Shown here: one piece after another, positions 25,450-32,738 of the stretch | Layout of the letters: each line of letters opens with the position of its first letter | Position numbering within the stretch: the stretch's first letter is position 1 | NCBI GenBank assembly: GCA_029562975.1 | Contig: JAKQTR010000060.1 | Coordinates: 1-41,435 of the forward strand | Direction: 5' to 3' | DNA: 41,435 nt | From: Acidobacteriota bacterium | GTDB taxonomy: Bacteria; Acidobacteriota; Vicinamibacteria; Vicinamibacterales; JAKQTR01 | The notes under the pieces: model-generated | The model's database searches: none | Told to the model about the DNA's origin: nothing | What the model saw: only the letters and a program-made list of their open reading frames with translations | Translations under genes and position numbers: made by a program

Positions 25450-26267
25450 GCGGCGAATTCGAGCGCGTCCAGGCCGCGGCGGCCTACGTGAAGACCCGGA
25501 TATCCGAGGCGCCGGACATCGCCATCACCCTCGGGTCCGGCCTGGGGGGCTTCGCCTCGCGCGTCGAGCAGGCCGCCGTCGTCCCGTACGGCGAGATCCC
25601 CGGCTGGCCGCCCGCGGGCGTCGTCGGGCACGCCGGCAGGCTGGTGGCGGGCCGCGTCCGCGGCCGGCGGGTGGTGGTGCTCTCGGGGCGCTCGCACTTC
25701 TACGAAGGCCATCCGATGGCGACGGTCGTGTTCGGCACGAGGGTCGTGGCATCGCTGGGCGCCAGAACCCTGATCCTGACCAACGCGGCGGGCGGCATCA
25801 ATACGTCGTTCTCGCAGGGCGGGCTGATGGTCATCGACGACCACCTGAACCTGATGGGCACCAATCCGCTGGTCGGACCGAACGACGATCGGTTCGGGCC
25901 GCGCTTCCCGGACATGAGCGAGGTCTACTCCAGGCGGCTGAGGATCGTGGCAGACCGGGCGGCGGAGAGGATTGGCCTGGCCCTCTCTCACGGCGTGTAC
26001 GTGGGGCTGCATGGGCCCAGCTACGAGACGCCGGCCGAGATCCGTTACCTCCGATCGATCGGCGGCGACGCGGTGGGCATGTCGACGGTGGCCGAGGCCA
26101 TTGCCGCGCGGCACATGGGAGTCGAGGTGCTGGGCATCTCGTGCATCACGAACATGGCGGCTGGCGTCCTGCCGGCGCCCCTGGACCACAGCGAGGTCAT
26201 GGCGACGGGGCAGCGCGTGCGCGGGGCCTTCATCGCGCTGATTGAAGAGATCGTGGCGGCTGCCTAG
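25446..26267 (+). CDS. Purine nucleoside phosphorylase (trimeric, inosine/guanosine type)
   Basis: Cleaves inosine and guanosine with phosphate into base and ribose-1-phosphate. 273 residues, right for the trimeric class. Seen in order are ITLGSGLGG (phosphate loop), LSGRSHFYEGHPMATVVF, LTNAAGGINTSF, HGPSYETPAEIR with the substrate-contacting Glu and Tyr, VGMSTVAEAIAARHMG and ISCITNMAAG. The ATG overlaps the transporter stop by four bases, marking tight coupling. Adenosine use is unlikely for this class. It is followed by a 138-base gap with a strong hairpin before the cytidine deaminase gene. Confidence 0.93.
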   Translation: MSGEFERVQAAAAYVKTRISEAPDIAITLGSGLGGFASRVEQAAVVPYGEIPGWPPAGVVGHAGRLVAGRVRGRRVVVLSGRSHFYEGHPMATVVFGTRVVASLGARTLILTNAAGGINTSFSQGGLMVIDDHLNLMGTNPLVGPNDDRFGPRFPDMSEVYSRRLRIVADRAAERIGLALSHGVYVGLHGPSYETPAEIRYLRSIGGDAVGMSTVAEAIAARHMGVEVLGISCITNMAAGVLPAPLDHSEVMATGQRVRGAFIALIEEIVAAA

Positions 26268-26321
26268 GGGCAGGCGATCGGGCCTGGCCCGCCGTGGCCG
26301 GGTGGCGGAACGTCCGGCGAA

Positions 26322-26366
26322 AGGCGGCGGCAAGGGGCCGCGCAGCGGCCCCTGTTTGCGCCGCCT
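26322..26366 (+). terminator. Long GC-rich hairpin after the purine phosphorylase
   Basis: An 8-bp perfect inner stem GGGGCCGC-GCA-GCGGCCCC is extended by an outer AGGCGGCG...CGCCGCCT arm with a small internal bulge. It lies 55 bases after the stop and ahead of cdd. No T-run follows, so it may slow or trim transcripts rather than end them fully. Confidence 0.4.
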
Positions 26367-26405
26367 GACGAGGGCATGGACGGGGAGACGAGGAGAGGAC
26401 GGCTG

Positions 26406-26801
26406 ATGGCAGACGAGGCGACGCTGATCGGGGCGGCGCGTGCGGCACGCGAGCGGGCCGTGGCGCCTTACTCCGGGTTCAAGGTTGGCGCGGCGCTCGA
26501 AACCGCCGGCGGCGCGATCGTCACCGGCTGCAACATCGAGAACGCGACGTACGGCCTGACCGTGTGTGCCGAGCGGGTGGCGCTGCTCAAGGCTGTCTCC
26601 GAGGGGCACCGGGCCTTCCGGCGGATTGCTGTCGTGGCGGCCACCGAGGACGCGACGCCGCCGTGCGGGCCGTGCCGGCAGCTGTTGTGGGAGTTCTGCG
26701 GCGACATCGAGGTGGTGCTGGCCAATCTCGAGCGCGACCTGGGACACCACCGGCTCGCGGAGTTGCTGCCGCTCCCGTTCGACGCCCGCTTCTTGAGCTG
26801 A
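26406..26801 (+). CDS. cdd: Cytidine deaminase
   Basis: Converts cytidine and deoxycytidine to uridine and deoxyuridine, which the phosphorylase upstream can split. 131 residues, typical of the small homotetrameric class. Zinc ligands and the catalytic acid are in place: Cys54-Ala-Glu56 (TVCAERVAL) and PCGPC with Cys87 and Cys90. The N-terminal PYSGFKVGAAL and NIENATYGLT are also diagnostic. An ATG at 26376 is in frame, but 26406 gives the usual family N-terminus and has a GAGGAGAGGA stretch upstream. The final A of its TGA stop is the first base of a 61-base perfect palindrome. Confidence 0.93.
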   Translation: MADEATLIGAARAARERAVAPYSGFKVGAALETAGGAIVTGCNIENATYGLTVCAERVALLKAVSEGHRAFRRIAVVAATEDATPPCGPCRQLLWEFCGDIEVVLANLERDLGHHRLAELLPLPFDARFLS

Positions 26802-26861
26802 GGTGGGGTCAGATCCCAAGAAGCGTGCCAATGGCACGCTTCTTGGGATCTGACCCCACCT
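26801..26861. repeat. Perfect 30-bp-arm palindrome (REP/MITE-like)
   Basis: Two exact 30-base arms around a single central A at 26831. The left arm begins AGGTGGGGTCAGATCCCAAG and ends GCGTGCCA; the right arm is its exact reverse complement, ending GACCCCACCT. Arms this long without a mismatch suggest a recent insertion or active maintenance. It fills the cdd-mtnA gap, starting on the last base of cdd and ending two bases before the -10-like box of mtnA. Confidence 0.9.
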
Positions 26862-26863
26862 CG

Positions 26864-26869
26864 TATGAT
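26864..26869 (+). promoter_or_regulatory. -10-like element of mtnA
   Basis: TATGAT sits just after the palindrome and eight bases before the ATG at 26878. The arm of the palindrome supplies TTGGGA (26843-26848) at a rather short 15-base spacing. A GGAGA overlaps the gap and could act as a weak ribosome site. Confidence 0.4.
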
Positions 26870-26877
26870 GGAGATAT

Positions 26878-27924
26878 ATGCTGCCGGCGATTGAGTGGCG
26901 CGACGGCGCCGTCGTGATGATCGACCAGCGGAAGCTGCCGTCATCGGAAGTCTGGGTGACGTGTACGACGGCCAGGGAGGTGGCGCGGGCGATCACGAGC
27001 ATGGTGATCAGGGGCGCGCCCGCGATTGGCGTCGCCGCCGCCATGGGCATTGCCCTCGGCGCGCGCCGCAGCGCCGCCACGGGGACGCGGCAGCTCGCGG
27101 CCGAGTTCCAGAAGGCCTGCGACCTCATGGCCGGGACCCGGCCAACCGCTGTCAACTTGTTCTGGGCCATCGAGCGGATGAAGCGGACCTTCGCCGCGGC
27201 CGCGCTGGCCGGCGCGTCGGCCGGCGAGATCCGCGCGGCGCTCGAGCGGGAAGCGCTTGCGATCCACGACGAAGACGTGGAGCACTGCCGCGAGATCGGG
27301 CGCGTCGGCGCCTCGTTCGTGCCGGACGGCGCGCGCATCCTCACGCACTGCAATGCCGGGGCCCTGGCGACGGCCGGCTACGGCAGCGCCCTCGGCGTCA
27401 TCCGGGCGGCGGTTGAGGCCGGCAAGCGCGTGTCGGTCGTCGCCGACGAGACGCGGCCGTTCCTGCAGGGTGCCAGGCTCACGGCGTGGGAACTCGTCCG
27501 CGACGGCATCGACACGACAATCATCACCGACAGCATGGCGGCCGCCATGATGCAGCAGCGCCAGGTCGATCTCGTCATCGTCGGCGCGGACCGCATTGCC
27601 GCCAACGGCGATTTCGCCAACAAGATCGGCACCTACGGCCTCGCGGTGCTCGCCAGGGCCCACGGCATCCCGTTCTACTCGGCGGCGCCGGTGTCGACGA
27701 TCGATCTGGGCACGCCGGACGGCTCCGGCATTCCCATCGAGGAGCGCCCCGCGCGCGAAGTGACCCACGTGGGGCCGGTCCGCCTGACCCCGGCGGGCGC
27801 GGCGATCCGCAACCCGGCGTTCGACATCACGCCGCACGCGCTTGTCGCCGCGATCTTCACCGAGCGCGGCGCCTGCGAGCCGCCGTTCGAGCAGTCCCTG
27901 CGCCGGGCGGTCGCCGGCCGCTGA
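26878..27924 (+). CDS. mtnA: S-methyl-5-thioribose-1-phosphate isomerase
   Basis: Turns methylthioribose-1-phosphate into methylthioribulose-1-phosphate in methionine salvage from methylthioadenosine. 348 residues. Catalytic Cys158 is in [11 protein letters not shown] and catalytic Asp238 in [39 protein letters not shown] and [12 protein letters not shown] are further family signatures that separate it from eIF2B-like relatives. No other mtn gene is present here, so the substrate probably comes from a methylthioadenosine phosphorylase elsewhere. It links naturally to the nucleoside phosphorylases upstream but is separated from them by the palindrome. Confidence 0.95.
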   Translation: MLPAIEWRDGAVVMIDQRKLPSSEVWVTCTTAREVARAITSMVIRGAPAIGVAAAMGIALGARRSAATGTRQLAAEFQKACDLMAGTRPTAVNLFWAIERMKRTFAAAALAGASAGEIRAALEREALAIHDEDVEHCREIGRVGASFVPDGARILTHCNAGALATAGYGSALGVIRAAVEAGKRVSVVADETRPFLQGARLTAWELVRDGIDTTIITDSMAAAMMQQRQVDLVIVGADRIAANGDFANKIGTYGLAVLARAHGIPFYSAAPVSTIDLGTPDGSGIPIEERPAREVTHVGPVRLTPAGAAIRNPAFDITPHALVAAIFTERGACEPPFEQSLRRAVAGR

Positions 27925-27938
27925 AGCGGCGGCCGGCG
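27912..27938 (+). terminator. Hairpin over the mtnA stop codon
   Basis: CGCCGGCCGC and GCGGCCGGCG pair across a 7-base loop containing the mtnA TGA. It ends eight bases before the tsaD start. No T-run follows. It may limit read-through or tune tsaD translation. Confidence 0.35.
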
Positions 27939-27945
27939 TGAGAGC

Positions 27946-29001
27946 ATGATCATTCTGGGAATCGAGACGTCGTGCGACGAGACGGCAGCCGCCGTCGTGG
28001 AGGACGTCGGAGACGCCGCGCGGCCGTGGGTCATCAGATCCAGCGTCGTGGCCTCACAGGCGGACATCCACCGCGAGTGGGGAGGCGTCGTGCCGGAACT
28101 CGCCTCCCGCCAGCACATCCGCGACATCTGCGGCGTCGTCGAAGGGGCGCTCAGCGGCGCCGGCGTCGCGCCGGCGGACCTGGGCGCGATCGCGGTCACG
28201 CAGGGCCCCGGCCTCGTCGGCTCGCTCCTTGTCGGTGTGTCGTTCGCGAAGTCGCTGGCCGCGACCTGGGGCGTGCCGCTCGTTCCCGTGCATCACCTGG
28301 CCGGGCACATCGAGTCGCTGTTCCTCCACCACGGGCCGCTTCCGCTTCCGGCGATGGTGCTCGTCGTGTCCGGCGGTCACACGAGCCTGTTCGACGTGCG
28401 GGCGCCAGGCGCGTACCGCGCGGTCGGGCGCACGCGGGACGATGCGGCCGGCGAGGCCTACGACAAGGTTGCCAAACTCGTCGGCCTGGGGTACCCGGGC
28501 GGGCCCGTCATCGACCGCCTGGCGAAGGCCGGCAACGATTGCGCCATTCCGCTGCCCGTCGCCCGCATGACGCATCCGGATCGCAACGCGCCTCTGCAGA
28601 AGGGCCAATGGGACTTCAGCTTCAGCGGCCTCAAGACCGCCGTGCTCCGTCACGTCAAGGCGAAGGGCGCGGGCTGGACGCCGTCGCCAGGCGAGGTCGC
28701 GGACCTGTGCGCGAGCTTCCAGCGATCGGTGGTGGAGGCGCTGGTCGAAAAGACCTTCGCGGCCGCGACGTGGCACGGCGCGACGAGCGTCGGCATCGCC
28801 GGCGGCGTTTCCGCCAACAGCCGGCTGCGCGCCGACGCGGCGGCGTTCGGCCGGCGGGCCGGCATCCCGGTCTACGTGCCGCCGCTGGCGCTCGCCACCG
28901 ACAACGCGGCCATGATCGCCGCGGCGGGGCTTCGGCGGTACTACGCCGGCGTGCGGGCGGATTCGCGGCTCAACGCCGATGCCGCGCTGCGCTTGGAGTA
29001 A
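27946..29001 (+). CDS. tsaD: tRNA threonylcarbamoyladenosine synthase subunit TsaD
   Basis: Transfers the threonylcarbamoyl group to A37 of tRNAs that read ANN codons, with TsaB and TsaE; an essential and universal function. 351 residues, ASKHA fold. Seen are the start MIILGIETSCDETAAAVV, the metal motif VHHLAGHIES, VVSGGHTSLFDV, RDDAAGEAYDKVAKLVGLGY, FSFSGLKTAVL, GGVSANSRLR and ATDNAAMIA. All key residues are present. It starts 21 bases after mtnA. The 3' side converges with doxX over a 7-base repeat tract. Confidence 0.97.
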   Translation: MIILGIETSCDETAAAVVEDVGDAARPWVIRSSVVASQADIHREWGGVVPELASRQHIRDICGVVEGALSGAGVAPADLGAIAVTQGPGLVGSLLVGVSFAKSLAATWGVPLVPVHHLAGHIESLFLHHGPLPLPAMVLVVSGGHTSLFDVRAPGAYRAVGRTRDDAAGEAYDKVAKLVGLGYPGGPVIDRLAKAGNDCAIPLPVARMTHPDRNAPLQKGQWDFSFSGLKTAVLRHVKAKGAGWTPSPGEVADLCASFQRSVVEALVEKTFAAATWHGATSVGIAGGVSANSRLRADAAAFGRRAGIPVYVPPLALATDNAAMIAAAGLRRYYAGVRADSRLNADAALRLE

Positions 29002-29012
29002 GGCAGAAGACG

Positions 29013-29082
29013 GGAGTCAGGGGTCAGGAGTCGGAATTCAGAATTCAGAGCCCCCAGCCCCCAGCTCCCGGTCCCCGGATCC
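29013..29082. repeat. Degenerate 7-base repeat tract (10 units) with dyad symmetry
   Basis: Ten units in phase, from GGAGTCA, GGGGTCA and GGAGTCG through two GAATTCA units to GAGCCCC, CAGCTCC, CGGTCCC and CGGATCC. The purine-rich left half is close to the reverse complement of the pyrimidine-rich right half around the GAATTC centre near 29040. It lies between the convergent tsaD and doxX genes and could fold as a long imperfect hairpin in either transcript. Confidence 0.75.
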
Positions 29083-29088
29083 CGCCTG

Positions 29089-29123
29089 CCCTGAGCGAGC
29101 GGAGGCGCAGGCGAGCCGAAGGG
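29089..29123. repeat. CCCTGAGC...GAAGGG inverted-repeat element
   Basis: An imperfect inverted repeat that begins CCCTGAGCGAGC and ends GAGCCGAAGGG lies right after the 7-base tract. The tract motif resumes past it (GGGAATC, CCGAATC) and runs into the doxX stop at 29140. Ends of this form look like a small dispersed palindrome; other copies are not in this window. Confidence 0.45.
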
Positions 29124-29139
29124 AATCCCGAATCCCGGA

Positions 29140-29637
29140 CTATCCCGTCTTCCGCTTCCGTCCCAGGACGGCGTGCACGAGCGTGTCCAGCCCCGCGAAC
29201 ACGCCGCTGCCCGACGCCAGTACGACGATGAGAGCGCCCAGCTCGACGAGGTTCTTGTTCACGATGAGGTAGCTGCCCTCGACGGGGATCGAGTAGAACA
29301 AGCCCACGAACGGCGGATTGCACAAGTAGAACAGCAGGATGAACCCGATGCCCCCGAGGCTGGCGAGCCTGGTGAAGAGCCCGAGGATCAGCAGCACGCC
29401 GACCAGCGTCAGCCCCCACATCGTGATCGAGTCGGCCGCGGCGAGCAGGTCGGGCTGCGCAGCCAGCCAGCGGAAGATGTCGGCGAATGGTCCCCGGGCC
29501 TGTTTGAGGTAGCCCGCGGCGGACCACGAGGGCGAGGTGATCTTCGCGATGCCCTCGTAGAGGAAGTGCCACCCGACGAGGACCCGCAGCAGCGTGATCG
29601 CGATCATCGGACCGCGGGCGAGCTTTCCGTCTTCCAT
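29140..29637 (-). CDS. DoxX family membrane protein
   Basis: 165 residues with four predicted membrane helices. MIAITLLRVLVGWHFLYEGI is the DoxX hallmark first helix, followed by GLTLVGVLLILGLFTRLAS and GGIGFILLFYLCNPP. Family members are small inner-membrane proteins tied to quinone or redox processes; the activity here is not known. It lies 12 bases downstream of the Gfo/Idh/MocA gene and is surely co-transcribed with it, so it may serve the same pathway. Its stop codon falls inside the flank of a 7-base repeat tract, and the last residues RKRKTG are a basic cytoplasmic tail. Confidence 0.85.
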   Translation of the reverse strand: MEDGKLARGPMIAITLLRVLVGWHFLYEGIAKITSPSWSAAGYLKQARGPFADIFRWLAAQPDLLAAADSITMWGLTLVGVLLILGLFTRLASLGGIGFILLFYLCNPPFVGLFYSIPVEGSYLIVNKNLVELGALIVVLASGSGVFAGLDTLVHAVLGRKRKTG

Positions 29638-29649
29638 ATCTCCGTTCCT

Positions 29650-31077
29650 CTAGAGCGCGAAGTCCTCCGGCGTGAAGGACAGCCGGGACTTGGCCTCGAT
29701 CGCGTCGTTCACCTTGAGGACGGCGACGGCGGACTCGTACCCGATCTCGGGCGGGCAGTTCAGCGTCGCCGAGCCCCGCACGGCGTCGAAGAAGTTCTGC
29801 AGGTGCGGCTGGTGATACGGGTCTTTCAGCACGATGGGGACCTTGTGCTCGTCCGGAGACACCGACTCGCGCACGTCCGTGACCGCGGCCTTGTCCTTCT
29901 CCACGGCCTCCTGGAGCTTGGGCGCGGTGATGTAGCCTTTCTGGACCCACTCGTCCCAGGGCGGCGCGTTCGTGTCGCGGTAGACCTTGGCGGCGTGGAC
30001 CTCCGACTCGGAGATGAGCAGCGTCCCCTGGTCGCCCATGAAGTTCTCGAAGTAGCCGAGGCTCCCGTTGGTCGTCTGGGTCTGGTAGTAGGCCTTGACC
30101 GGGCCAGCCGGCGTGTCGTAGTCGAACACCACCATCGCCGTGTCGTACCACTCGTGCGTCGCCGGGTCGTAGTACAGCTGGCCGCCGCTCGCCATCACGT
30201 GGGACGGATTGGCGCCGAGGAACCAGGTGTAGATGTCGATCTGGTGGGAGCCGAGATCGACGATGGGACCGCCGCCGAGCCCCTTGTACCAGCGCCAGTT
30301 CCTGAACTGGTGCATGTTCTTGAACCCGTACTGCTTCAGCCTCGCCTCCGGAATCGTGTACCGCTCGGGCGCTCCGAGGTCGGGCGTGACGGCGCGGTTC
30401 CACTGCCCGCTGACCGTCACGATCCGTCCGAGGAGCTTCGCCTCGCCCAGCAGGTGCCGGTAGCAGTGCAGGTAGCGCGGATTCGACCGGCGCTGGTGGC
30501 CGATCTGCAGCAGCTTGCCGGTCTCGCGGGCCGCCGCCACCATCGCGCGCGCGCCCTCGAGCGTGTTCGACATCTCCTTCTCGCAGTACACGTGCTTGCC
30601 GGCCTTGAGGCAGTCCACGGCGTGAGGCGCGTGCCAGAAGTCGGGCGTGGCGATGACCACCGCGTCCAGCTCCTTCTCCTTGTCCAGCATCTCGCGGTAG
30701 TCCTCGTAGGCGTTCACCTGGAAGCCGAACCGCTGCAGCTGGTTCACCACGCGCCGCTGGTTGTACTCCGCCCAGACGTCGCACACCGCCCGGAAGCGGA
30801 CGCCGGGAATGCGAAGCATCGCGTCGGTGAGCACCTGGCCCTGCGCCCCCGCACCGAGCAGCGCGACGTGGACGTCCTGCACGTCGCCCGCGGCGGCCGC
30901 CTGCTCCGTGCCGGCCGCGGCCTGCTCGTACTGGCGCTGCTTCTGCCAGGCGTACCCGAACAGCCCCAGCGCCGGCACAGTGGACAGCCCCTTCAGCACG
31001 TCGCGCCGGTCGAGCTTGCGCCCGCCGGCGGGCCGGGGCGGCACGGCCACCTTGTCCTTCTCGTCGTCGCCAGCCAT
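29650..31077 (-). CDS. Gfo/Idh/MocA-family oxidoreductase with Tat-type signal
   Basis: 475 residues. Residues 21-44 carry KLDRRDVLKGLSTVPALGL, a twin-arginine signal (Arg24-Arg25), so the folded enzyme with its NAD(P) is probably exported by Tat. The Rossmann fold begins at VALLGAGAQGQ (about 71), followed by VIATPDFWHAPHAVDCLKAG and HVYCEKEMSNT. The EKE replaces the more common EKP. The substrate-binding half carries GGGPIVDLGSHQIDIYTWFL. The family oxidises or rearranges sugars and inositols; the substrate here is unknown. The ATG has GAGGAG upstream and the first transcript base is probably near 31149. It is followed by doxX. Confidence 0.9.
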   Translation of the reverse strand: MAGDDEKDKVAVPPRPAGGRKLDRRDVLKGLSTVPALGLFGYAWQKQRQYEQAAAGTEQAAAAGDVQDVHVALLGAGAQGQVLTDAMLRIPGVRFRAVCDVWAEYNQRRVVNQLQRFGFQVNAYEDYREMLDKEKELDAVVIATPDFWHAPHAVDCLKAGKHVYCEKEMSNTLEGARAMVAAARETGKLLQIGHQRRSNPRYLHCYRHLLGEAKLLGRIVTVSGQWNRAVTPDLGAPERYTIPEARLKQYGFKNMHQFRNWRWYKGLGGGPIVDLGSHQIDIYTWFLGANPSHVMASGGQLYYDPATHEWYDTAMVVFDYDTPAGPVKAYYQTQTTNGSLGYFENFMGDQGTLLISESEVHAAKVYRDTNAPPWDEWVQKGYITAPKLQEAVEKDKAAVTDVRESVSPDEHKVPIVLKDPYHQPHLQNFFDAVRGSATLNCPPEIGYESAVAVLKVNDAIEAKSRLSFTPEDFAL

Positions 31078-31155
31078 CAGTCGTCTCCTCGCCTTCCTCT
31101 GCCGCCTTCGGCCCCGAGGGCGCCCCGGTTGCCTGATGCGGCGGGGTGGCCCCAG

Positions 31156-31161
31156 AGTATA
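31156..31161 (-). promoter_or_regulatory. -10 element of the oxidoreductase-doxX unit
   Basis: TATACT on the minus strand, 31161-31156, with only a weak TGGCGG at -35 distance. The leader would be about 70 bases. Upstream, 31195-31245 is a very GC-rich simple stretch of GGCCGC units with no gene. Confidence 0.45.
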
Positions 31162-31251
31162 CCCGCCGGTGTCGTGGACCGCCAGACGCGCCGGCCCAGG
31201 TTCCGCCGCCCGGCGCCGGCGGCCGCGGCCGCGGCCGCCGCCGCGCCGCGG

Positions 31252-32178
31252 TCACGAGGAGCCGGGCGTCCCGAAATGCAGCGCCTCCGGTGGCCCGCCG
31301 CTGCGGGCCGGCTCCGGCAGGACCCAGGCCTCCAGCCCGGGGCTCGCCGCACACAAAGCGCCGATGTCCCGCAACCGCATCAGCATGAACGCCGTGGCGA
31401 GCGCGTCGGCGGCAGCCGCGGCTGCGCGCCTCGGTCCGCCGCAGCCGGCCTGACTCCGTTCGTGCGCCGCCTGGCGCGGGAGCACGGCCCAGGCGGCGCG
31501 CCGGCCCGCCGCGGGCTTGCCCGTGCGCGGATCGACGATGTGACCGCCTTTGCGGACCCCCGACGCCCCGAGCGCCGTGTCGCGCCGCGCCAACCGGACC
31601 AGCACGCGGATGGGAGGGCCTGGGTCGCTCAGCGTGAGCGGCCAGCCTTCCTGCGCAGCTGGAGCGCCCAGGGCGAGAACCGAGCTGAACCCTCCGTGCA
31701 CGACCGCGGCTTCGATGCCCCAGTCCTCGAGCAGTTCCCCCATCAGGTCGACGGCGTGCCCTTTGCCGATCCCGCCGAGGTCGATTCGAACGCCGCCCGT
31801 CGAGGCCCTGACCCGGGACTCGTCGGCCGCCAGCTCCAGCGAGGGCAGCCCGGTGCCGATCGAGACGTCGAACGCGCCTCCGGTCACGTCGTACATCTGC
31901 CGCGCGACGAGCAGGCAATCCATCGTCGACGGGCTGACGCGGGTGCTCTGGCCGGCCGCCAGCGCGTTGATGCGTCCCACATCGCTGTTGGGCAGAAACC
32001 GCGTCAGTTCCCGCTCGAGGCGATCCACGAGATCGAAGGCGGCATGCGCCGCCTGTGCCGCGTACGTCGCATCCGGGTGCAGGGCCTGCACCTCGAAAAC
32101 CGTCGCCATCGCCTCGTGGGAGAAGCGCTTCACGCCAGCCGTCCAGGCCGGCGACTCGAGTCCCACCGTCTCGTCCAC
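31252..32178 (-). CDS. apbE: FAD:protein FMN transferase (ApbE family)
   Basis: Attaches FMN covalently to Thr/Ser of target flavoproteins using FAD, in the periplasm for most members. About 308 residues from the GTG at 32178. Seen are the entry motif FSHEAMATVFEV, the flavin-site segment VRIDLGGIGKGHAVDLM, HIVDPRTGKPA, and the late ADALATAFMLM. The usual GGD is replaced by HGGFSSVLALG. No lipoprotein or signal sequence is evident after this start. The frame stays open to 32283, but that extension would be translated from a 7-base repeat tract, and a TACACT box (32191-32186) lies seven bases before the GTG. The target protein is not identified in this window. Confidence 0.8.
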   Translation of the reverse strand: MDETVGLESPAWTAGVKRFSHEAMATVFEVQALHPDATYAAQAAHAAFDLVDRLERELTRFLPNSDVGRINALAAGQSTRVSPSTMDCLLVARQMYDVTGGAFDVSIGTGLPSLELAADESRVRASTGGVRIDLGGIGKGHAVDLMGELLEDWGIEAAVVHGGFSSVLALGAPAAQEGWPLTLSDPGPPIRVLVRLARRDTALGASGVRKGGHIVDPRTGKPAAGRRAAWAVLPRQAAHERSQAGCGGPRRAAAAAADALATAFMLMRLRDIGALCAASPGLEAWVLPEPARSGGPPEALHFGTPGSS

Positions 32179-32213
32179 GAGGATGAGTGTATGGCAGGGG
32201 AGCGGGGGAAGCC

Positions 32214-32311
32214 AGGAGTCGGGAGGAGTAAGGAGACAGGATTCAGAATTCGGAATCCCGAGCCGCGAGCCCCCAGCTCCCAATCCCCAGTCCCCAGCCC
32301 TCGAGCTCCGA
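32214..32311. repeat. Degenerate 7-base repeat tract (14 units) with dyad centre
   Basis: Exactly 14 units in phase: AGGAGTC, GGGAGGA, GTAAGGA and GACAGGA on the left, TCCCCAG (twice), CTCCCAA and GCTCCGA on the right. The centre is a near-perfect 20-base palindrome at 32239-32258 (GGATTC-A-GAATTC-G-GAATCC). The tract fills the gap between divergent apbE and yjbQ genes and ends one base before the TATGAT box of the latter. Confidence 0.8.
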
Positions 32312-32312
32312 G

Positions 32313-32318
32313 TATGAT
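32313..32318 (+). promoter_or_regulatory. -10-like element of the YjbQ gene
   Basis: TATGAT ends six bases before the ATG at 32325, too close for a normal leader. It abuts the end of the 7-base repeat tract. No -35 box is visible. Confidence 0.4.
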
Positions 32319-32324
32319 CCCCCC

Positions 32325-32738
32325 ATGATCGTCCATACCGACTACCTCTGGTTCACCACGGCCCGGCGCCGCGAGATTGTCCGCATCACCGACGAGGTGG
32401 CCTCCATCGTCAAGGCCAGCGGCGTGCGCGAAGGGATGGCGCTCGTGTCCGCCATGCACATCACCGCCGGCGTCTACGTGAACGACTGGGAAGGGGGCCT
32501 CATCGAGGACATCCAGGAGTGGCTGGAGAAACTGGCGCCGTCGGGCCTGGACTACCGCCACCACCAGACCGGCGAAGACAACGCCGACGCGCACCTGAAG
32601 CGGACCGTGATCGGCCATCAGGTCGTGCTTCCGGTGACGAAGGGCGCCCTCGACCTGGGCCCGTGGGAGCAGGTCTTCTACGCCGAGTTCGACGGCCGGC
32701 GCAGGAAGCGGGTCGTGGTGAAGGTCATGGGGGAATGA
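32325..32738 (+). CDS. yjbQ: YjbQ family protein
   Basis: 137 residues, the standard length. Motifs are [15 protein letters not shown], a [20 protein letters not shown] core with the conserved histidines, and [20 protein letters not shown] followed by [13 protein letters not shown]. The family (formerly UPF0047) is nearly universal, and E. coli YjbQ shows weak thiamine-phosphate synthase activity; its main role is unsettled. It overlaps the Nudix gene by ATGA, so the two are made together. Confidence 0.92.
   Translation: MIVHTDYLWFTTARRREIVRITDEVASIVKASGVREGMALVSAMHITAGVYVNDWEGGLIEDIQEWLEKLAPSGLDYRHHQTGEDNADAHLKRTVIGHQVVLPVTKGALDLGPWEQVFYAEFDGRRRKRVVVKVMGE

Noticed and set aside
26801-26877. 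Riboswitch ahead of mtnA
   Set aside because: The region is almost wholly a simple perfect palindrome; no multi-helix S-adenosylmethionine-type fold is visible and a -10-like box follows it.
29013-29082. CRISPR array or ordinary tandem repeat
   Set aside because: Units are 7 bases with no spacers and no identical copies in a row beyond pairs; no cas genes are near.
32179-32283. Upstream start for ApbE at 32283
   Set aside because: The added residues would be translated mainly from the 7-base repeat tract and do not resemble the family or a signal peptide.
29173-32328. A 1051-residue plus-strand reading frame
   Set aside because: It lies opposite DoxX, the Tat oxidoreductase and ApbE, all with clear motifs, and has no recognisable domain. 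Long shadow frames are normal at this G+C content.
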